A DNA stretch of 64,000 nucleotides from Clostridia bacterium (GCA_017502305.1 JAFVVG010000026.1:1-64000); one strand, 5' to 3'; counted from the first letter of the stretch, positions 1-9,207 are shown. The notes: generated by a model from the letters alone, not told the origin. Numbers and translations: made by a program.

Positions 1-581
1 ACGCCGATCTTGGACTTGTACTCGGCCTTGAACTGGTTGGCCAGCTCCTTCAGGTCGTCAGCGGTCAGCTCAACGTCCTGGGTGACGCCCTTCTTTTCCT
101 TCATCTCATCGATGAGGGCCTCGAAGTACTTCTTGCCGACTTCCATAACGACGTCGGAATACATCTGGATGAAACGGCGATAGCAGTCATAGGCCCAACG
201 GGGGTTGCCGGACTTGGCAGCCAGAACCTCGACCACTTCCTCGTTCAGGCCCAGGTTCAGGATGGTATCCATCATGCCGGGCATGGAGGCGCGGGCGCCG
301 GAACGAACGGAAACCAGCAGGGGGTTTTCCTTATCGCCGAACTTCTTGCCGGTGATTTCTTCCAGCTTCTTAACGTTAGCCATGATCTCAGCCTCGATAT
401 CGGCGTTGATCTGACGGCCATCCTCGTAATACTGGGTGCAGGCCTCGGTAGAAATGGTGAAGCCCTGGGGCACAGGCAGGCCGATGTTGGTCATCTCAGC
501 CAGGTTAGCGCCCTTGCCGCCCAGCAGCTCGCGCATGGTGCCGTTGCCTTCGGTGAAAAGGTAGACAAACTTCTTCGCCAT
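1..581 (-). CDS. ppdK: Pyruvate, phosphate dikinase, N-terminal part (runs off the window)
   Basis: This enzyme interconverts pyruvate, ATP and phosphate with PEP, AMP and PPi, and in anaerobes often works glycolytically. Only the first 193 residues lie in the window. They show the N-terminal nucleotide-binding domain, with [10 protein letters not shown] at residues 21-30, the GLPVPQGF segment after it, and SVRSGA at 91-96 followed by the [13 protein letters not shown] stretch typical of PPDK rather than PEP synthase. The ATG at 579-581 follows a strong AGGAGG ribosome site. The gene is divergent from the membrane-protein gene at 864 and has its own promoter. The family call is secure; the phosphohistidine and PEP-binding domains lie outside the window. 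Confidence 0.96.
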   Translation of the reverse strand, partial: MAKKFVYLFTEGNGTMRELLGGKGANLAEMTNIGLPVPQGFTISTEACTQYYEDGRQINADIEAEIMANVKKLEEITGKKFGDKENPLLVSVRSGARASMPGMMDTILNLGLNEEVVEVLAAKSGNPRWAYDCYRRFIQMYSDVVMEVGKKYFEALIDEMKEKKGVTQDVELTADDLKELANQFKAEYKSKIG

Positions 582-690
582 GGGTAACACTCCTCCTCAT
601 ATTCTTGCAAGGGGATCTCCCCTTACATGGACATAGCCTGACAAGGCGCTTGTTATCGCCCGCCAGACTGATCCTTCATATATCGTTAAA

Positions 691-719
691 ATGATACCAT
701 CATTTTCCCCATTTTGCAA
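691..719 (-). promoter_or_regulatory. Predicted sigma-A promoter of ppdK
   Basis: On the minus strand a -35 element TTGCAA (714-719) and a -10 element TATCAT (691-696) are separated by 17 bases. Transcription would start near 684, giving a leader of about 100 bases before the ppdK start codon. The rest of the 582-863 gap shows no other gene. Confidence 0.6.
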
Positions 720-863
720 GCCATTATCCGACTTTCGCAGCGTATTTTGTGAAAATATTTGCGTTGTTAGCGTTTACATTTTATTGTTCTCATCATCCTT
801 TTTCACGCTTTCCGAACTTTTTTACATATTCAGGCACGAATTCGTCCCGGTGCTTCGTATTGA

Positions 864-2123
864 TTGCAGAAGTCTACAGAGGAGATGCTGCTTTTGCGCT
901 CAAAAAATCAGGCTGCCAGCGCCAGACTCATGGTGACTTTTTCCATTCTGTGCGTCCTGCTCTCCCTTATGTGCATCATGATGTTTACCGGCTACTGGCC
1001 CACCCACCACAATGCCTACAACTCCTATACCCGGCAGGCCTGTGCCTGGCTGGAGGGCCGCCTGGACATCCCCGGTGGCGAGAAACTCACCTGGCTGGAG
1101 CTTGCCATTTACGGCGGCAAATACTACGTCTCCTTCCCGCCCTTCCCTTCGTATGTACTGCTCCCCTTCGCGGCCATTTTCGGGCTCAGCACCCCCGACG
1201 CGTGGATCGCCCTGGCAGTCACCTGTTTGGGCGTGGCTTATGCCTGCCTGCTCTGCAAGCGCCTCTCCCGGGACGACTACGGCATCTTCTGGGTGCTGTT
1301 TCTCTTTCTTGGCACCGGCTATCCGTTTATCGCTGTCAACGGCTGGGTATGGTTCTTTGCCCAGAACCTCTGCTTCACCTTATCGCTGATGGCCATTTAC
1401 CACGCATTGAAAGGCCAGGGCTCCATGTGTCTCACCTGCTGGGCCGCCGCTGTTGGCTGCCGCCCCATGGTACTGATCTACCTTCCGCTGCTTCTGTGGA
1501 ACCTTTACCGCCAGCAGCGCAAGGCCAGTCCACACCTCCCCGGCTGGCGTGTGGTGCTGCGCCGTTGGTACTGGGTTATCGGCCCGCTGGTGCTTGGTGG
1601 TTCGTATATGCTGCTGAACTACCTTCGTTTCGGCAGCGTCGCGGAGTTCGGCCACAACTACCTGCCAGAGTTTCAGCGGGCCGAAAACGGCCAGTTCAGC
1701 CTCACATACATCTTGGGCAACCTGTGCAACCTTATCCGCCTGCCCAAGTGGAACGGCACCGAGGAGCCTCTTACCTTCTTCAAGATCAACGGCTTCGCGT
1801 TTTTTATCACCAATCCCCTTCTGATCTCCATGCTTGTAGCCCTGGTCTACGCTCTTGTGCGCAAGCGGCTTCCCAAGGCGCTCACGGTGCTCCTTCCCCT
1901 TCTCTCCCTGGGGTATGTGCTCATCATCTGCGCCCACCGCACCCTGGGCGGCTGGCAGTTTGGCAACCGTTACCTTCTGGACATCATGCCCTGGATGTTC
2001 TTTGGCTTCCTCCATTGGAAGCCACGCTCCCCCGCTTTCACGCATTGGAATATCCCCATCGCCCTGTTTGCCGCCGTCACCAACCTGATCGGCAGCGTCA
2101 TCCTCTACAACAAGTGGATATAA
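864..2123 (+). CDS. Polytopic membrane protein of unknown function, glycosyltransferase-C-like topology
   Basis: I do not recognise a named family. The protein has roughly 10 hydrophobic segments, beginning at residues 22-41. The first extracytoplasmic loop is rich in W, H and Y (GYWPTHHNAYNSYTRQ), followed by YGGKYYVSFPPFPSY. This layout resembles GT-C membrane glycosyltransferases and Dol-P-sugar mannosyltransferase-like proteins, which carry catalytic acids in that loop, but I see no clear DxD or ExD motif. The start is uncertain. The longest frame opens with TTG at 864. The only good ribosome site (AGAGGAG, 878-884) abuts ATG 885 and is best spaced for TTG 894. The gene stands alone, divergent from ppdK, and ends in a terminator shared with rnfB. 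Confidence 0.8.
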   Translation: MQKSTEEMLLLRSKNQAASARLMVTFSILCVLLSLMCIMMFTGYWPTHHNAYNSYTRQACAWLEGRLDIPGGEKLTWLELAIYGGKYYVSFPPFPSYVLLPFAAIFGLSTPDAWIALAVTCLGVAYACLLCKRLSRDDYGIFWVLFLFLGTGYPFIAVNGWVWFFAQNLCFTLSLMAIYHALKGQGSMCLTCWAAAVGCRPMVLIYLPLLLWNLYRQQRKASPHLPGWRVVLRRWYWVIGPLVLGGSYMLLNYLRFGSVAEFGHNYLPEFQRAENGQFSLTYILGNLCNLIRLPKWNGTEEPLTFFKINGFAFFITNPLLISMLVALVYALVRKRLPKALTVLLPLLSLGYVLIICAHRTLGGWQFGNRYLLDIMPWMFFGFLHWKPRSPAFTHWNIPIALFAAVTNLIGSVILYNKWI

Positions 2124-2129
2124 CACAAA

Positions 2130-2170
2130 GATCCCCCTCGCCGCATTGGCAAGAGGGATCCATATTTCTT
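2130..2170. terminator. Bidirectional terminator between the membrane-protein gene and rnfB
   Basis: The arms GATCCCCCTCGCC (2130-2142) and GGCAAGAGGGATC (2148-2160) pair over 13 bases, with two wobble positions and a GCATT loop. A/T-rich tracts lie on both sides. It separates two convergent genes. Confidence 0.7.
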
Positions 2171-2173
2171 AAA

Positions 2174-3373
2174 TTATTCAGCCTTCTCAGCCTCGGCCAC
2201 CTGAACGGGAGTTTCCGTTTCCTTCATGGTCTCGGTCTGCTTGGCGGCCTCGCGGGCAGCCTTGGCAGCCAGAGCCGCCTGGATCTTAGCTTCCATCTCA
2301 GGGGTGCGTGCAGGCTTGGGAGCCTCTGGCTTCACGGCCAGCACGGGTTCGGGGGTGGTGCCCACCTTGGCATGACGGTCGCGGGTATGCTCACGCACCT
2401 TCATGGTGATGCACTTCTTGGGGCACTTGGCAGCGCAGGCGCCGCAGCCGGTGCAGGCGGAAGTGATCTCGTGGGGCATCTTCTTTTCGCCGATGATGGC
2501 CTCGAACTGGCACTGACGCTTGCACATGCCGCAGCCAATGCATTCTTCCGGGTTGATCTCGGCGATCTTCCGCTCGTCCCAATCAGCCCAGATGGCGTGG
2601 GTGGGGCAGGCCTCGGCGCACATCATGCAGCCGACGCACTTCTCCATATCGATCACAGGCAGGTTGTTCACCATGGTGATGGCGCCAAACTTACAGGCGA
2701 TGGCACAGCGCTCACAGCCGATGCAGCCAACGCGGCAGTTGTCACTGACGAGGTAGCCTTCCTCAGCGGCACGGCACATCAGGCGCACAGGGCGGGTCAC
2801 AGGCTGGAGATCCAGCACACCCTTGGGGCAGGCAGCCACACACTTGCCGCAGGCCTTGCACTTATCCTCGTCCACCACAGCGATCTTCTTGTTCTCGTCA
2901 ATGTGGATGGCGTCGAAGGGGCAAGCCTTCACGCAGGTGCCCAGGCCCAGGCAGGCGTACTTGCAGGCACGGTTGCCGTCGCTGACCAGGGAGGCAGCCA
3001 CGCAATCCTGAATGCCGGTATAGTTGAACTTGGTCTTGCAGTGCTCAATGTCGCCCTGGCAGATGACCTTGGCCACCAGGCGGGCGGAAGCGTCGGCAGG
3101 GGCCACGCCCATGGCGGCGGCGATCTGCTCGGCAGCCTCGGCGCTGCACACGGGGCAAGCGTTCACAGGAGCCTTGCCCGCAGCGATGGCGTCGGCGCAG
3201 CCGTCGCAGCCGGGATAGCCGCAGCCGCCGCAGTTGGCGCCGGGCAGCAGCTCACGCACGGCGTCGCGCACAGGGTTGCTGGGAACAGCGAATACCTTGG
3301 AGGTCAGCGTCAGCAGGCCGCCGAAGAGCAGGCCCATGCCGCCAAGCACAAGGGCAGCAAACAAAATATCCAT
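2174..3373 (-). CDS. rnfB: Rnf complex subunit B, multi-cluster ferredoxin subunit
   Basis: RnfB accepts electrons from reduced ferredoxin and passes them through iron-sulfur clusters in the membrane-bound ferredoxin:NAD+ oxidoreductase. Residues 1-28 form a membrane anchor. An N-terminal 4Fe-4S domain follows (Cys48, 51, 56, then CPVC at 73-76). Six ferredoxin-type CxxCxxCxxxC motifs then start near residues 137, 172, 213, 246, 278 and 307. After residue 325 comes a 70-residue tail rich in Ala, Lys, Glu and Pro. At 399 residues it is longer than most RnfB proteins because of the motif count and the tail. It is last in the operon, 16 bases after rnfA. The family call is firm. Confidence 0.95.
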   Translation of the reverse strand: MDILFAALVLGGMGLLFGGLLTLTSKVFAVPSNPVRDAVRELLPGANCGGCGYPGCDGCADAIAAGKAPVNACPVCSAEAAEQIAAAMGVAPADASARLVAKVICQGDIEHCKTKFNYTGIQDCVAASLVSDGNRACKYACLGLGTCVKACPFDAIHIDENKKIAVVDEDKCKACGKCVAACPKGVLDLQPVTRPVRLMCRAAEEGYLVSDNCRVGCIGCERCAIACKFGAITMVNNLPVIDMEKCVGCMMCAEACPTHAIWADWDERKIAEINPEECIGCGMCKRQCQFEAIIGEKKMPHEITSACTGCGACAAKCPKKCITMKVREHTRDRHAKVGTTPEPVLAVKPEAPKPARTPEMEAKIQAALAAKAAREAAKQTETMKETETPVQVAEAEKAE

Positions 3374-3389
3374 GTCGTTACCTCCCCTT

Positions 3390-3968
3390 TTACTTGATCA
3401 GGCCGCCGAAGCCAGCGAAGGCAACGGCCATCAGGCCAGCGGTAATCAGCGCGCCGGGGAAACCATCCATCCACTTGGGCATCTTGGAAAGGGACAGCCG
3501 CTCGCGGATGCAGGCAAACAGCACCATCGCCAGGGTGAAGCCCAGGGCGGCGCAGCAACCATTAATGGTGCTCTCCAGCAGGTTATAGCCCAGGTCGGAG
3601 TTCAGGATGGCCACGCCAAGCACGGCGCAGTTGGTGGTGATCAGGGGCAGATACACGCCCAGGCTCTGGTACAGGGAGGGAGACATCTTCTTCAGGGCCA
3701 TTTCCACCACCTGCACCAGCACAGCGATGACCAGGATGAAAGCGATGGTCTTCATGTACTGCAGGTTGAAGGGAATCAGCAGGAAGTTCTCCACAATCCA
3801 CGCCACGAAGGAGGCCAGGGTCATGACGAAGGTAACGGCCATGCCCATGCCCAGAGCGGTATCAAACTTTTTGGACACGCCCAGGAAGGGACAGATGCCC
3901 AGGAACTTGTTCATCACAAAGTTGTTGACCAGAAGGCCGCCGACCAGAATCGTCAGATAAGTATTCAT
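3390..3968 (-). CDS. rnfA: Rnf complex subunit A
   Basis: An integral membrane subunit of the Rnf ion-translocating complex. The 192 residues form about six transmembrane helices, starting [19 protein letters not shown] and including the family signature [11 protein letters not shown] (residues 24-34). That segment supplies cysteine for a cluster shared with RnfE inside the membrane. Its start overlaps the end of rnfE by four bases (ATGA), showing translational coupling. The length is normal for the family. Confidence 0.96.
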   Translation of the reverse strand: MNTYLTILVGGLLVNNFVMNKFLGICPFLGVSKKFDTALGMGMAVTFVMTLASFVAWIVENFLLIPFNLQYMKTIAFILVIAVLVQVVEMALKKMSPSLYQSLGVYLPLITTNCAVLGVAILNSDLGYNLLESTINGCCAALGFTLAMVLFACIRERLSLSKMPKWMDGFPGALITAGLMAVAFAGFGGLIK

Positions 3969-4603
3969 GCCAGCTCCTCCTTCTTCGCGGCAGCCCTCTT
4001 GGCCGCCAGATTCTTGATGGCATTCACCAGGGCCAGCAGCAGGCCCAGAGTCACAAAGCCGCCGGGCACGTTCAGCATGATGCCCATGGGCTGGTACGCC
4101 TCGGGCATGATCTGGGCACCGAAGATGGTACCATTGCCAAACAGCTCGCGGATGGCGCTGAGAATGGTGATGGCTGCGGTGAAGCCCAGGCCCATGCCAA
4201 GGCCGTCAGCCAGGGAAAGCACGGGGCCGTTCTTGAAGGCGAAGGCTTCCGCGCGGGCGAAGATAATGCAGTTCACCACAATCAGGGGGATGTACATGCC
4301 CAAGGACTCACTCAGCGCGGGAATGTATGCCTTCAGGAGCATCTCCAGGATGGTCACGAAGGAAGCAATGACCACGATGAACGCGGGAATGCGGACCTTA
4401 TCCGGGATCACCTTGCGCAAAAGGCTGATGAACAGGTTGGAGCACACCAGCACAAAGGTGGTGGCCAGGCCCATGCCGATGCCGTTGGAGGCGGCGGTGG
4501 TGATGGCCAGCGTGGGACACATACCCAGCATCAGGGTAAAGGTGGGATTCTCGGTAATCAGGCCGTTAACGAAGACCTGCAGGAAGTTTTTCTGCTTAGG
4601 CAT
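3965..4603 (-). CDS. rnfE: Rnf complex subunit E
   Basis: The pseudo-symmetric membrane partner of RnfA. The 212 residues contain about six helices and the characteristic [15 protein letters not shown] segment (residues 19-33) with the conserved Cys near position 29. The C-terminus is a short Lys/Ala-rich cytoplasmic tail. The gene overlaps rnfD by eight bases upstream and rnfA by four bases downstream. In standard rnfCDGEAB operons an rnfG gene lies directly before rnfE; here rnfD runs straight into rnfE. Confidence 0.96.
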   Translation of the reverse strand: MPKQKNFLQVFVNGLITENPTFTLMLGMCPTLAITTAASNGIGMGLATTFVLVCSNLFISLLRKVIPDKVRIPAFIVVIASFVTILEMLLKAYIPALSESLGMYIPLIVVNCIIFARAEAFAFKNGPVLSLADGLGMGLGFTAAITILSAIRELFGNGTIFGAQIMPEAYQPMGIMLNVPGGFVTLGLLLALVNAIKNLAAKRAAAKKEELA

Positions 4604-5540
4604 GCTTCTTCACCTCCCCAAAGGGCTTGGGCGTGGTAAACTTATCGATCATAGGGGTTACCACGTTCATGAACAGGATCGCAAAGCTGCATCCTTCCGG
4701 ATAGGAAGCGAACGCGCGGATCACAAACAGCAGAATACCGCAGCCAACGCCGAAGATGATCTTGCCAATGCCGGTCACAGGGCTGGTGGCATAGTCGGTA
4801 GCCATGAAGAAGGCGCCCAGCATCAATCCGCCGGCCATGATCTGGTAAACAGCCATCTCAGCGCCGTCCTTCAGCAGATAGCAGAGGAACACGGTGCCGA
4901 TGAAGGTCACCGGGATACGCCAGTCGATGATGCCGCGAACCAGCATGTACAGGCCGCCGGCGATGATGGCCAGCTTGCAGGTCTCACCCAGCACGCCGCC
5001 GCAGTTGCCGATCATCAGGTTCCACAGGCTCATGTCGGCGGGTACATTGCCGGCCCCCAGCAGGGCCAGAGGAGTAGCGGAGGACACAGCGTCCACAGCG
5101 TAGTTGGTCTGGGGATAGGTGGACATCAGGCTGGACCAGCTGATGAAGAGAATGGCACGGGCCGTCAGGGCGGGGTTCATGAAGTTGGAACCGATGCCGC
5201 CGAAGATCTGCTTCACCAGCACAATGGCAATGATGCCGCCCACCACTGCCAGCCACAGGGGGGCATTGGCAGGCAGGTTGTAGGCCAGGAGCAGGCCGGT
5301 CACCACGGCGCTCCAGTCGCCGATGGTGGACTTTTCCTTCGCAGCCTTCTGATACACATACTCAGCCAGCACGCAGGTGATCACGGAAACGGCGATCAGC
5401 GCGGCGGCATTTGCGCCATAGAGGACGATACCGGCGATACCGGCAGGAGCCAGCGCCAGGCAAACCTCCTGCATGATCCGCTGGGTCGAGGCCTTCGACC
5501 TCAGATGCGGAGAGGAGGAAACAGCCAGATTCTTTTGCAT
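4596..5540 (-). CDS. rnfD: Rnf complex subunit D, flavin-bearing membrane subunit
   Basis: RnfD is the large membrane subunit, homologous to NqrB, and carries covalently bound FMN. The 314 residues hold about nine helices. The flavinylation-type motif SSAT-PL is visible with the acceptor threonine at about residue 156. GGIGSNFMNPALTARA (114-129) is the conserved family stretch. The N-terminus starts with a Ser/Lys-rich cytoplasmic segment. It lies three bases after rnfC and overlaps rnfE. Nothing in the protein suggests a fusion with the missing RnfG domain. Confidence 0.95.
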   Translation of the reverse strand: MQKNLAVSSSPHLRSKASTQRIMQEVCLALAPAGIAGIVLYGANAAALIAVSVITCVLAEYVYQKAAKEKSTIGDWSAVVTGLLLAYNLPANAPLWLAVVGGIIAIVLVKQIFGGIGSNFMNPALTARAILFISWSSLMSTYPQTNYAVDAVSSATPLALLGAGNVPADMSLWNLMIGNCGGVLGETCKLAIIAGGLYMLVRGIIDWRIPVTFIGTVFLCYLLKDGAEMAVYQIMAGGLMLGAFFMATDYATSPVTGIGKIIFGVGCGILLFVIRAFASYPEGCSFAILFMNVVTPMIDKFTTPKPFGEVKKHA

Positions 5541-5543
5541 GAA

Positions 5544-6881
5544 TTAACCCTCCTTCTTCGCTCCCGCCTGCTTGCGGCGGATGTTGATGACTTTCTTGGC
5601 CGTGCGGCAGGACTGGGTCAGGCTCCGCTTGGCGGGGCAGGCAAAGGTGCAGGCGCCGCATTCCATGCAGTTCAGCACGCCCATCTTCTCGGCCTCCTCA
5701 AAGCGCTGCGCCCGGGAAAGAGCGTCCAGCTTGGCGGGCATCAGCTTCATGGGGCAGGCCTTCACGCAGCGGCCGCAGCGGATGCAGGCGCTCTCGTCGG
5801 GCTCCTTGGCTTCCTCGCCCAGGGCCAGAATGCCGGAGCAGCCCTTGGTCACGGGAATGTCCGTGCGGGCGATGGCGGTGCCCATCATGGGGCCGCCGTA
5901 GATCAGCTGCTTCACGCCCTGCTGTACACCGCCGCAGGCGTCCAGGAGCTGCTCCACCGTGGAGCCGATGCGCACCAGGAAGTTGCCAGGCTTTTCCACC
6001 AGGCCGCCCACGGTGGTCACCCGCTCGATCAGCGGACGCCCCTCGCACACAGCCTGCTGAACGGCATACATGGTGCCAACATTGCACACAACCAGGCCAA
6101 CGTCCAGGGGCAAGCCGCCGGTGGGCACCTTTTTCTTCGTCAGGGCGTACACCAGCTGCTTCTCGCCGCCCTGGGGATACATCACAGGCAGACCCTTCAC
6201 GGAAATGCCTTCTTTGGCGGCAGCCTTCATGGCCTCGATGGCGTCGGGCTTGTTGTTCTCGATGCCAATGATAGCTTCCTTCACATCCAGGGCCTTCATC
6301 ACAATGCTGATACCCTGAATGATCTCCCGGGCATGCTCCAGCATGAGGCGATGGTCAGCCGTCAGGTAGGGCTCGCACTCGGCGCCGTTGATGATCAGCT
6401 TTTCGATGGTCTTGCCCTCAGCGGGATTCAGCTTCACCGCCGTGGGGAAGGTTGCGCCGCCCAGGCCCACGATGCCGGCCTCCACCACGATCTTGCGCAG
6501 CTCGTCGGCAGTGAGGTTTTCGGGATTGGCGGCAGGGGTCAGTTCCACCCACTCGTCCTTGTAATCGTTGTCGATGATCACAGCCGGCACAGCCACGCCG
6601 CTGGCCAGCAGGCAGGGCTGCACATCCCACACCTTGCCGGACACGGAAGCATGCACATTGGCGGAAACATAACCTGCGGCCTCGCCGATCAGCTGACCGA
6701 CCTTCACCAGGTCACCCTTCTTCACCAGCGCCTTGGCGGGCGCGCCGATATGCTGGGACAGCGGGATAATCACCCGGGCCGGCGCGGGCAGCTTCACAAT
6801 GGCATTGGCGCCATTGACACTCTTGCCGTTCACACTTTCATGAGGATGAACGCCACCGGGAAACATACGGGTTCCAAACAC
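5544..6881 (-). CDS. rnfC: Rnf complex subunit C, NADH-binding subunit
   Basis: RnfC carries the NADH/FMN site and two 4Fe-4S clusters. I place the start at GTG 6881: AAGGGGG lies ten bases upstream, and it puts the protein just before the family N-terminus (FPGGVHPHES). An ATG further upstream at 6950 has no ribosome site and sits at the predicted transcription start. GLGGATFPTAVKL and the following NGAECEPY are the flavin- and nucleotide-binding signatures. Two ferredoxin motifs (CIRCGRCVKACP and CMECGACTFACP) lie near the C-terminus, followed by a basic tail. It is first in the rnfC-D-E-A-B operon. Confidence 0.94.
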   Translation of the reverse strand: MFGTRMFPGGVHPHESVNGKSVNGANAIVKLPAPARVIIPLSQHIGAPAKALVKKGDLVKVGQLIGEAAGYVSANVHASVSGKVWDVQPCLLASGVAVPAVIIDNDYKDEWVELTPAANPENLTADELRKIVVEAGIVGLGGATFPTAVKLNPAEGKTIEKLIINGAECEPYLTADHRLMLEHAREIIQGISIVMKALDVKEAIIGIENNKPDAIEAMKAAAKEGISVKGLPVMYPQGGEKQLVYALTKKKVPTGGLPLDVGLVVCNVGTMYAVQQAVCEGRPLIERVTTVGGLVEKPGNFLVRIGSTVEQLLDACGGVQQGVKQLIYGGPMMGTAIARTDIPVTKGCSGILALGEEAKEPDESACIRCGRCVKACPMKLMPAKLDALSRAQRFEEAEKMGVLNCMECGACTFACPAKRSLTQSCRTAKKVINIRRKQAGAKKEG

Positions 6882-6958
6882 GGATATGGGTCCCCCTTCC
6901 AATTGATCTATTGGCATAAGCAAGCATGACAAACACACCTGCATTTTCACACGAAAAC

Positions 6959-7004
6959 ATTATATCATACTTTCGCGGATTCCGTACATAACAATATTGT
7001 CATA
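6959..7004 (-). promoter_or_regulatory. rnf promoter with extended -10 and an overlapping palindrome
   Basis: The minus strand carries TGATATAAT (6959-6967), a perfect -10 hexamer with the TGn extension; the -35 is weak. An imperfect palindrome centred on ACAATATTGT (6991-7000, extending to 6987-7004) lies over and just upstream of the -35 position, where a regulator could act. I cannot assign it to a known family with confidence. No terminator is visible between recN and this promoter, so read-through from recN is possible. Confidence 0.55.
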
Positions 7005-7035
7005 AACCATATTTATTTTTTGTCAAACCTGGTCA

Positions 7036-8742
7036 TCAGCCCCGGATTTGCGCCGCTTTGTCCAGCATCAGGGCGGCATGGCTGCGGGCGCTTTCCTCGC
7101 TGCCGTCCGCGCCGCCCATCATCCTGGCCACCTCGCCCGTGCGCTCATCCGGATCCAGCAGCCGTACGGAGGTATTGGTTCTCCCCGCTTCCACCCGCTT
7201 TTCCACCAGGAACTGATGGTGTGCCATGGCAGCAATCTGCGGCAGATGCGTCACGCAGATCACCTGGCGGGAGTGTGCGATCAGCGCCATCTTTTCTGCT
7301 ACCACCTGGGCCATACGCCCGCTGATACCGGTGTCGATCTCGTCAAACACCATGCAGCCCACGCCGCCGTGCTCCGCCTCCAGGGATTTGATGGCCAGCA
7401 TCAGCCTGGAAAGCTCGCCGCCGGAGGCGATCTTCGAAAGGGGCTTCATGGGCTCGCCGGGATTGGGCGAAATCATGAATTCCACCGTATCATCGCCGAC
7501 GGACTGGGGCATCAGCTGCTTGCCCTGAGGTTTTTCGGCAAACGCTACCTGGAAGATTGTTTTTCCCATGCCCAGGTCGCCAAGCTGCTGCATCATGTTC
7601 TTTTCAAAAACGCGGGCCAGCACCGTCCGTGATTCCGTCAGCTGCCGTGCCAGGGAGCGATAGGCCGCCAGCAGCTTCTTGTGCTCGGCGCCCATGGCCG
7701 CCACTTGCTGGTCCATGGAGGCGTAATTGTCATACTCCTCCTGCATGCGCTCCTGTTCAGCAAGAATCACAGGAATATTCTCGCCGTATTTTCGCTCCAG
7801 GCGGCGGATCAGATCAAGTCTGGTTTCCACATATTCGGCCCTGGCCGGGTCGAACTCACCGTTTTCGATGATGTCCGCCAGCTCATAGCCCACTTCTTCC
7901 AACTCATAATAAGCAGATTCACACCGCTGGGCCAGGTTTTTGTAGTTTTCGCCCAGGGCGGCAAGGCTGTTCAGCGCCGCCGCGGCGCCCTTGAGCTTCA
8001 CCAGCAGGGATTCGCTGTCCTCCCCGGCGGAGATGGCGTGGTGGGCCAGCTGCACCGCCGTAGCGATCTTCTCCGAGTGACGGAAGCGTTCCTTCTCCTG
8101 GGTCAGTTCCTCTTCCTCGCCGGCTTTCAGCTTGGCTTTATGCAATTCATCCAGGGATTTCTTCAGCGTCTCCATGCGGTATTGCTTCTGCTCGTTTTCC
8201 TTTACAAGCCTGGCATACCGCCGGTGGTTCACGATAAACGCCTGATAGGCCGCATCTACCTTTTCCCGCAGCTGCTGATGGCCTTCATCGCCGCTCTCGT
8301 CCAGGAAGCGCAGGTGGAATCTGGAATCCATCAGGAACTGTCCCTCGTGCTGACCGTGCACATCCATCAGCAGGGCTGCCAGTTCCTTCAGGGCCGCCAC
8401 GGGCATCACCACGCCGCAGATACGGCACAGGTTGCGGCCGCTGCGGCTGATCTCCCGGTAGAGCGTCACAATGTCCCCCTCGGGTTCGATCTCCTGCTCT
8501 TTCAGGAAGGCCGACACCTCCGGGCTGCCCTGGGCGTCAAACACAGCCTCCACCCAAGCCTTGTCCGTGCCGGTGCGGATCAGCTCCCTGTCGGCCCTGC
8601 CGCCCAGCACCAGGTTCACCGCGTCCACCACAATGGACTTGCCCGCGCCGGTTTCGCCCGTCATCACATGGAGTCCCGTGGAAAAATCCATGGTCAGCTC
8701 CTCGATGAGGGCGATGTTATGCATCCTCATGGAAAGGATCAT
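7036..8742 (-). CDS. recN: DNA repair protein RecN
   Basis: RecN is an SMC-like ATPase that acts at double-strand breaks. The 568 residues show an N-terminal Walker A (GETGAGKS, about residues 29-36), a long coiled-coil middle (about 150-370), then the SGGELSRLMLAIKS signature and Walker B FDEIDTGISG near the C-terminus. The start at 8742 follows GGAG at nine bases. It sits 15 bases after argR in a nadK-argR-recN run, an order seen in many Firmicutes. Confidence 0.96.
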   Translation of the reverse strand: MILSMRMHNIALIEELTMDFSTGLHVMTGETGAGKSIVVDAVNLVLGGRADRELIRTGTDKAWVEAVFDAQGSPEVSAFLKEQEIEPEGDIVTLYREISRSGRNLCRICGVVMPVAALKELAALLMDVHGQHEGQFLMDSRFHLRFLDESGDEGHQQLREKVDAAYQAFIVNHRRYARLVKENEQKQYRMETLKKSLDELHKAKLKAGEEEELTQEKERFRHSEKIATAVQLAHHAISAGEDSESLLVKLKGAAAALNSLAALGENYKNLAQRCESAYYELEEVGYELADIIENGEFDPARAEYVETRLDLIRRLERKYGENIPVILAEQERMQEEYDNYASMDQQVAAMGAEHKKLLAAYRSLARQLTESRTVLARVFEKNMMQQLGDLGMGKTIFQVAFAEKPQGKQLMPQSVGDDTVEFMISPNPGEPMKPLSKIASGGELSRLMLAIKSLEAEHGGVGCMVFDEIDTGISGRMAQVVAEKMALIAHSRQVICVTHLPQIAAMAHHQFLVEKRVEAGRTNTSVRLLDPDERTGEVARMMGGADGSEESARSHAALMLDKAAQIRG

Positions 8743-8757
8743 GTCGCATAGCTCCTA

Positions 8758-9207
8758 TTACTTCATCATATCCTGGATCCGGGTGATCACGCCGGGAACT
8801 TCCTCGTTGCTGCGGATGATCAGCAGAATGGTGTTGTCGCCTGCCAGGGATCCCAGGATCTCCGGCCAGTGCAGGCTGTCCAGCGCCTCCGCCGCCACAT
8901 TGGCGGAACCGGAAAGGGTCTTCACCACGATCAGGTTATTGGAGGCCGTCACGCTGAGCAGGCTCTCCGCCAGCATGCGGATGAAGCGCTCGTTGAGACC
9001 ATTTTCGGCTTTGTCCGCAGTAGCGTATTTATACGCGCCGTTGGGGGAAAGCACCTTCAGGAGGCGCAGCTCCTTGATATCACGGGAAACAGTGGCCTGG
9101 GTCACCTTGATGCCACGGGCACGCAATGCTTCCGCCAGTTCTTCCTGGGTTTCCACATCCTGCTTTTCAATGATATCCAGGATGGCGACCTGTCGAACAG
9201 ATTTCAT
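8758..9207 (-). CDS. argR: Arginine repressor ArgR
   Basis: ArgR is a hexameric arginine-sensing regulator of arginine biosynthesis and catabolism genes. The 149 residues comprise an N-terminal winged-helix domain with the recognition segment GIKVTQATVSRDIKELRL (about 32-49) and a C-terminal oligomerisation and arginine-binding domain containing GDNTILLIIRSN. Length and domains are normal. It lies between nadK and recN, and the promoter of this operon carries an ARG-box-like sequence, which fits autoregulation. Confidence 0.95.
   Translation of the reverse strand: MKSVRQVAILDIIEKQDVETQEELAEALRARGIKVTQATVSRDIKELRLLKVLSPNGAYKYATADKAENGLNERFIRMLAESLLSVTASNNLIVVKTLSGSANVAAEALDSLHWPEILGSLAGDNTILLIIRSNEEVPGVITRIQDMMK

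Noticed and set aside
749-3397. An 882-residue plus-strand frame across the membrane-protein gene and rnfB
   Set aside because: It overlaps two well-supported genes in other frames and its composition is low-complexity His/Gly/Leu.
3234-6929. A 1231-residue open frame on the plus strand, antisense to the rnf genes
   Set aside because: It is rich in His, Gln, Gly and Ala, has no recognisable domain, and mirrors the codon bias of the clear rnf genes on the other strand.
6881-6950. The upstream ATG at 6950 as the rnfC start
   Set aside because: It has no ribosome site, lies at the predicted transcription start, and adds residues not typical of the family. GTG 6881 has a well-spaced AAGGGGG.
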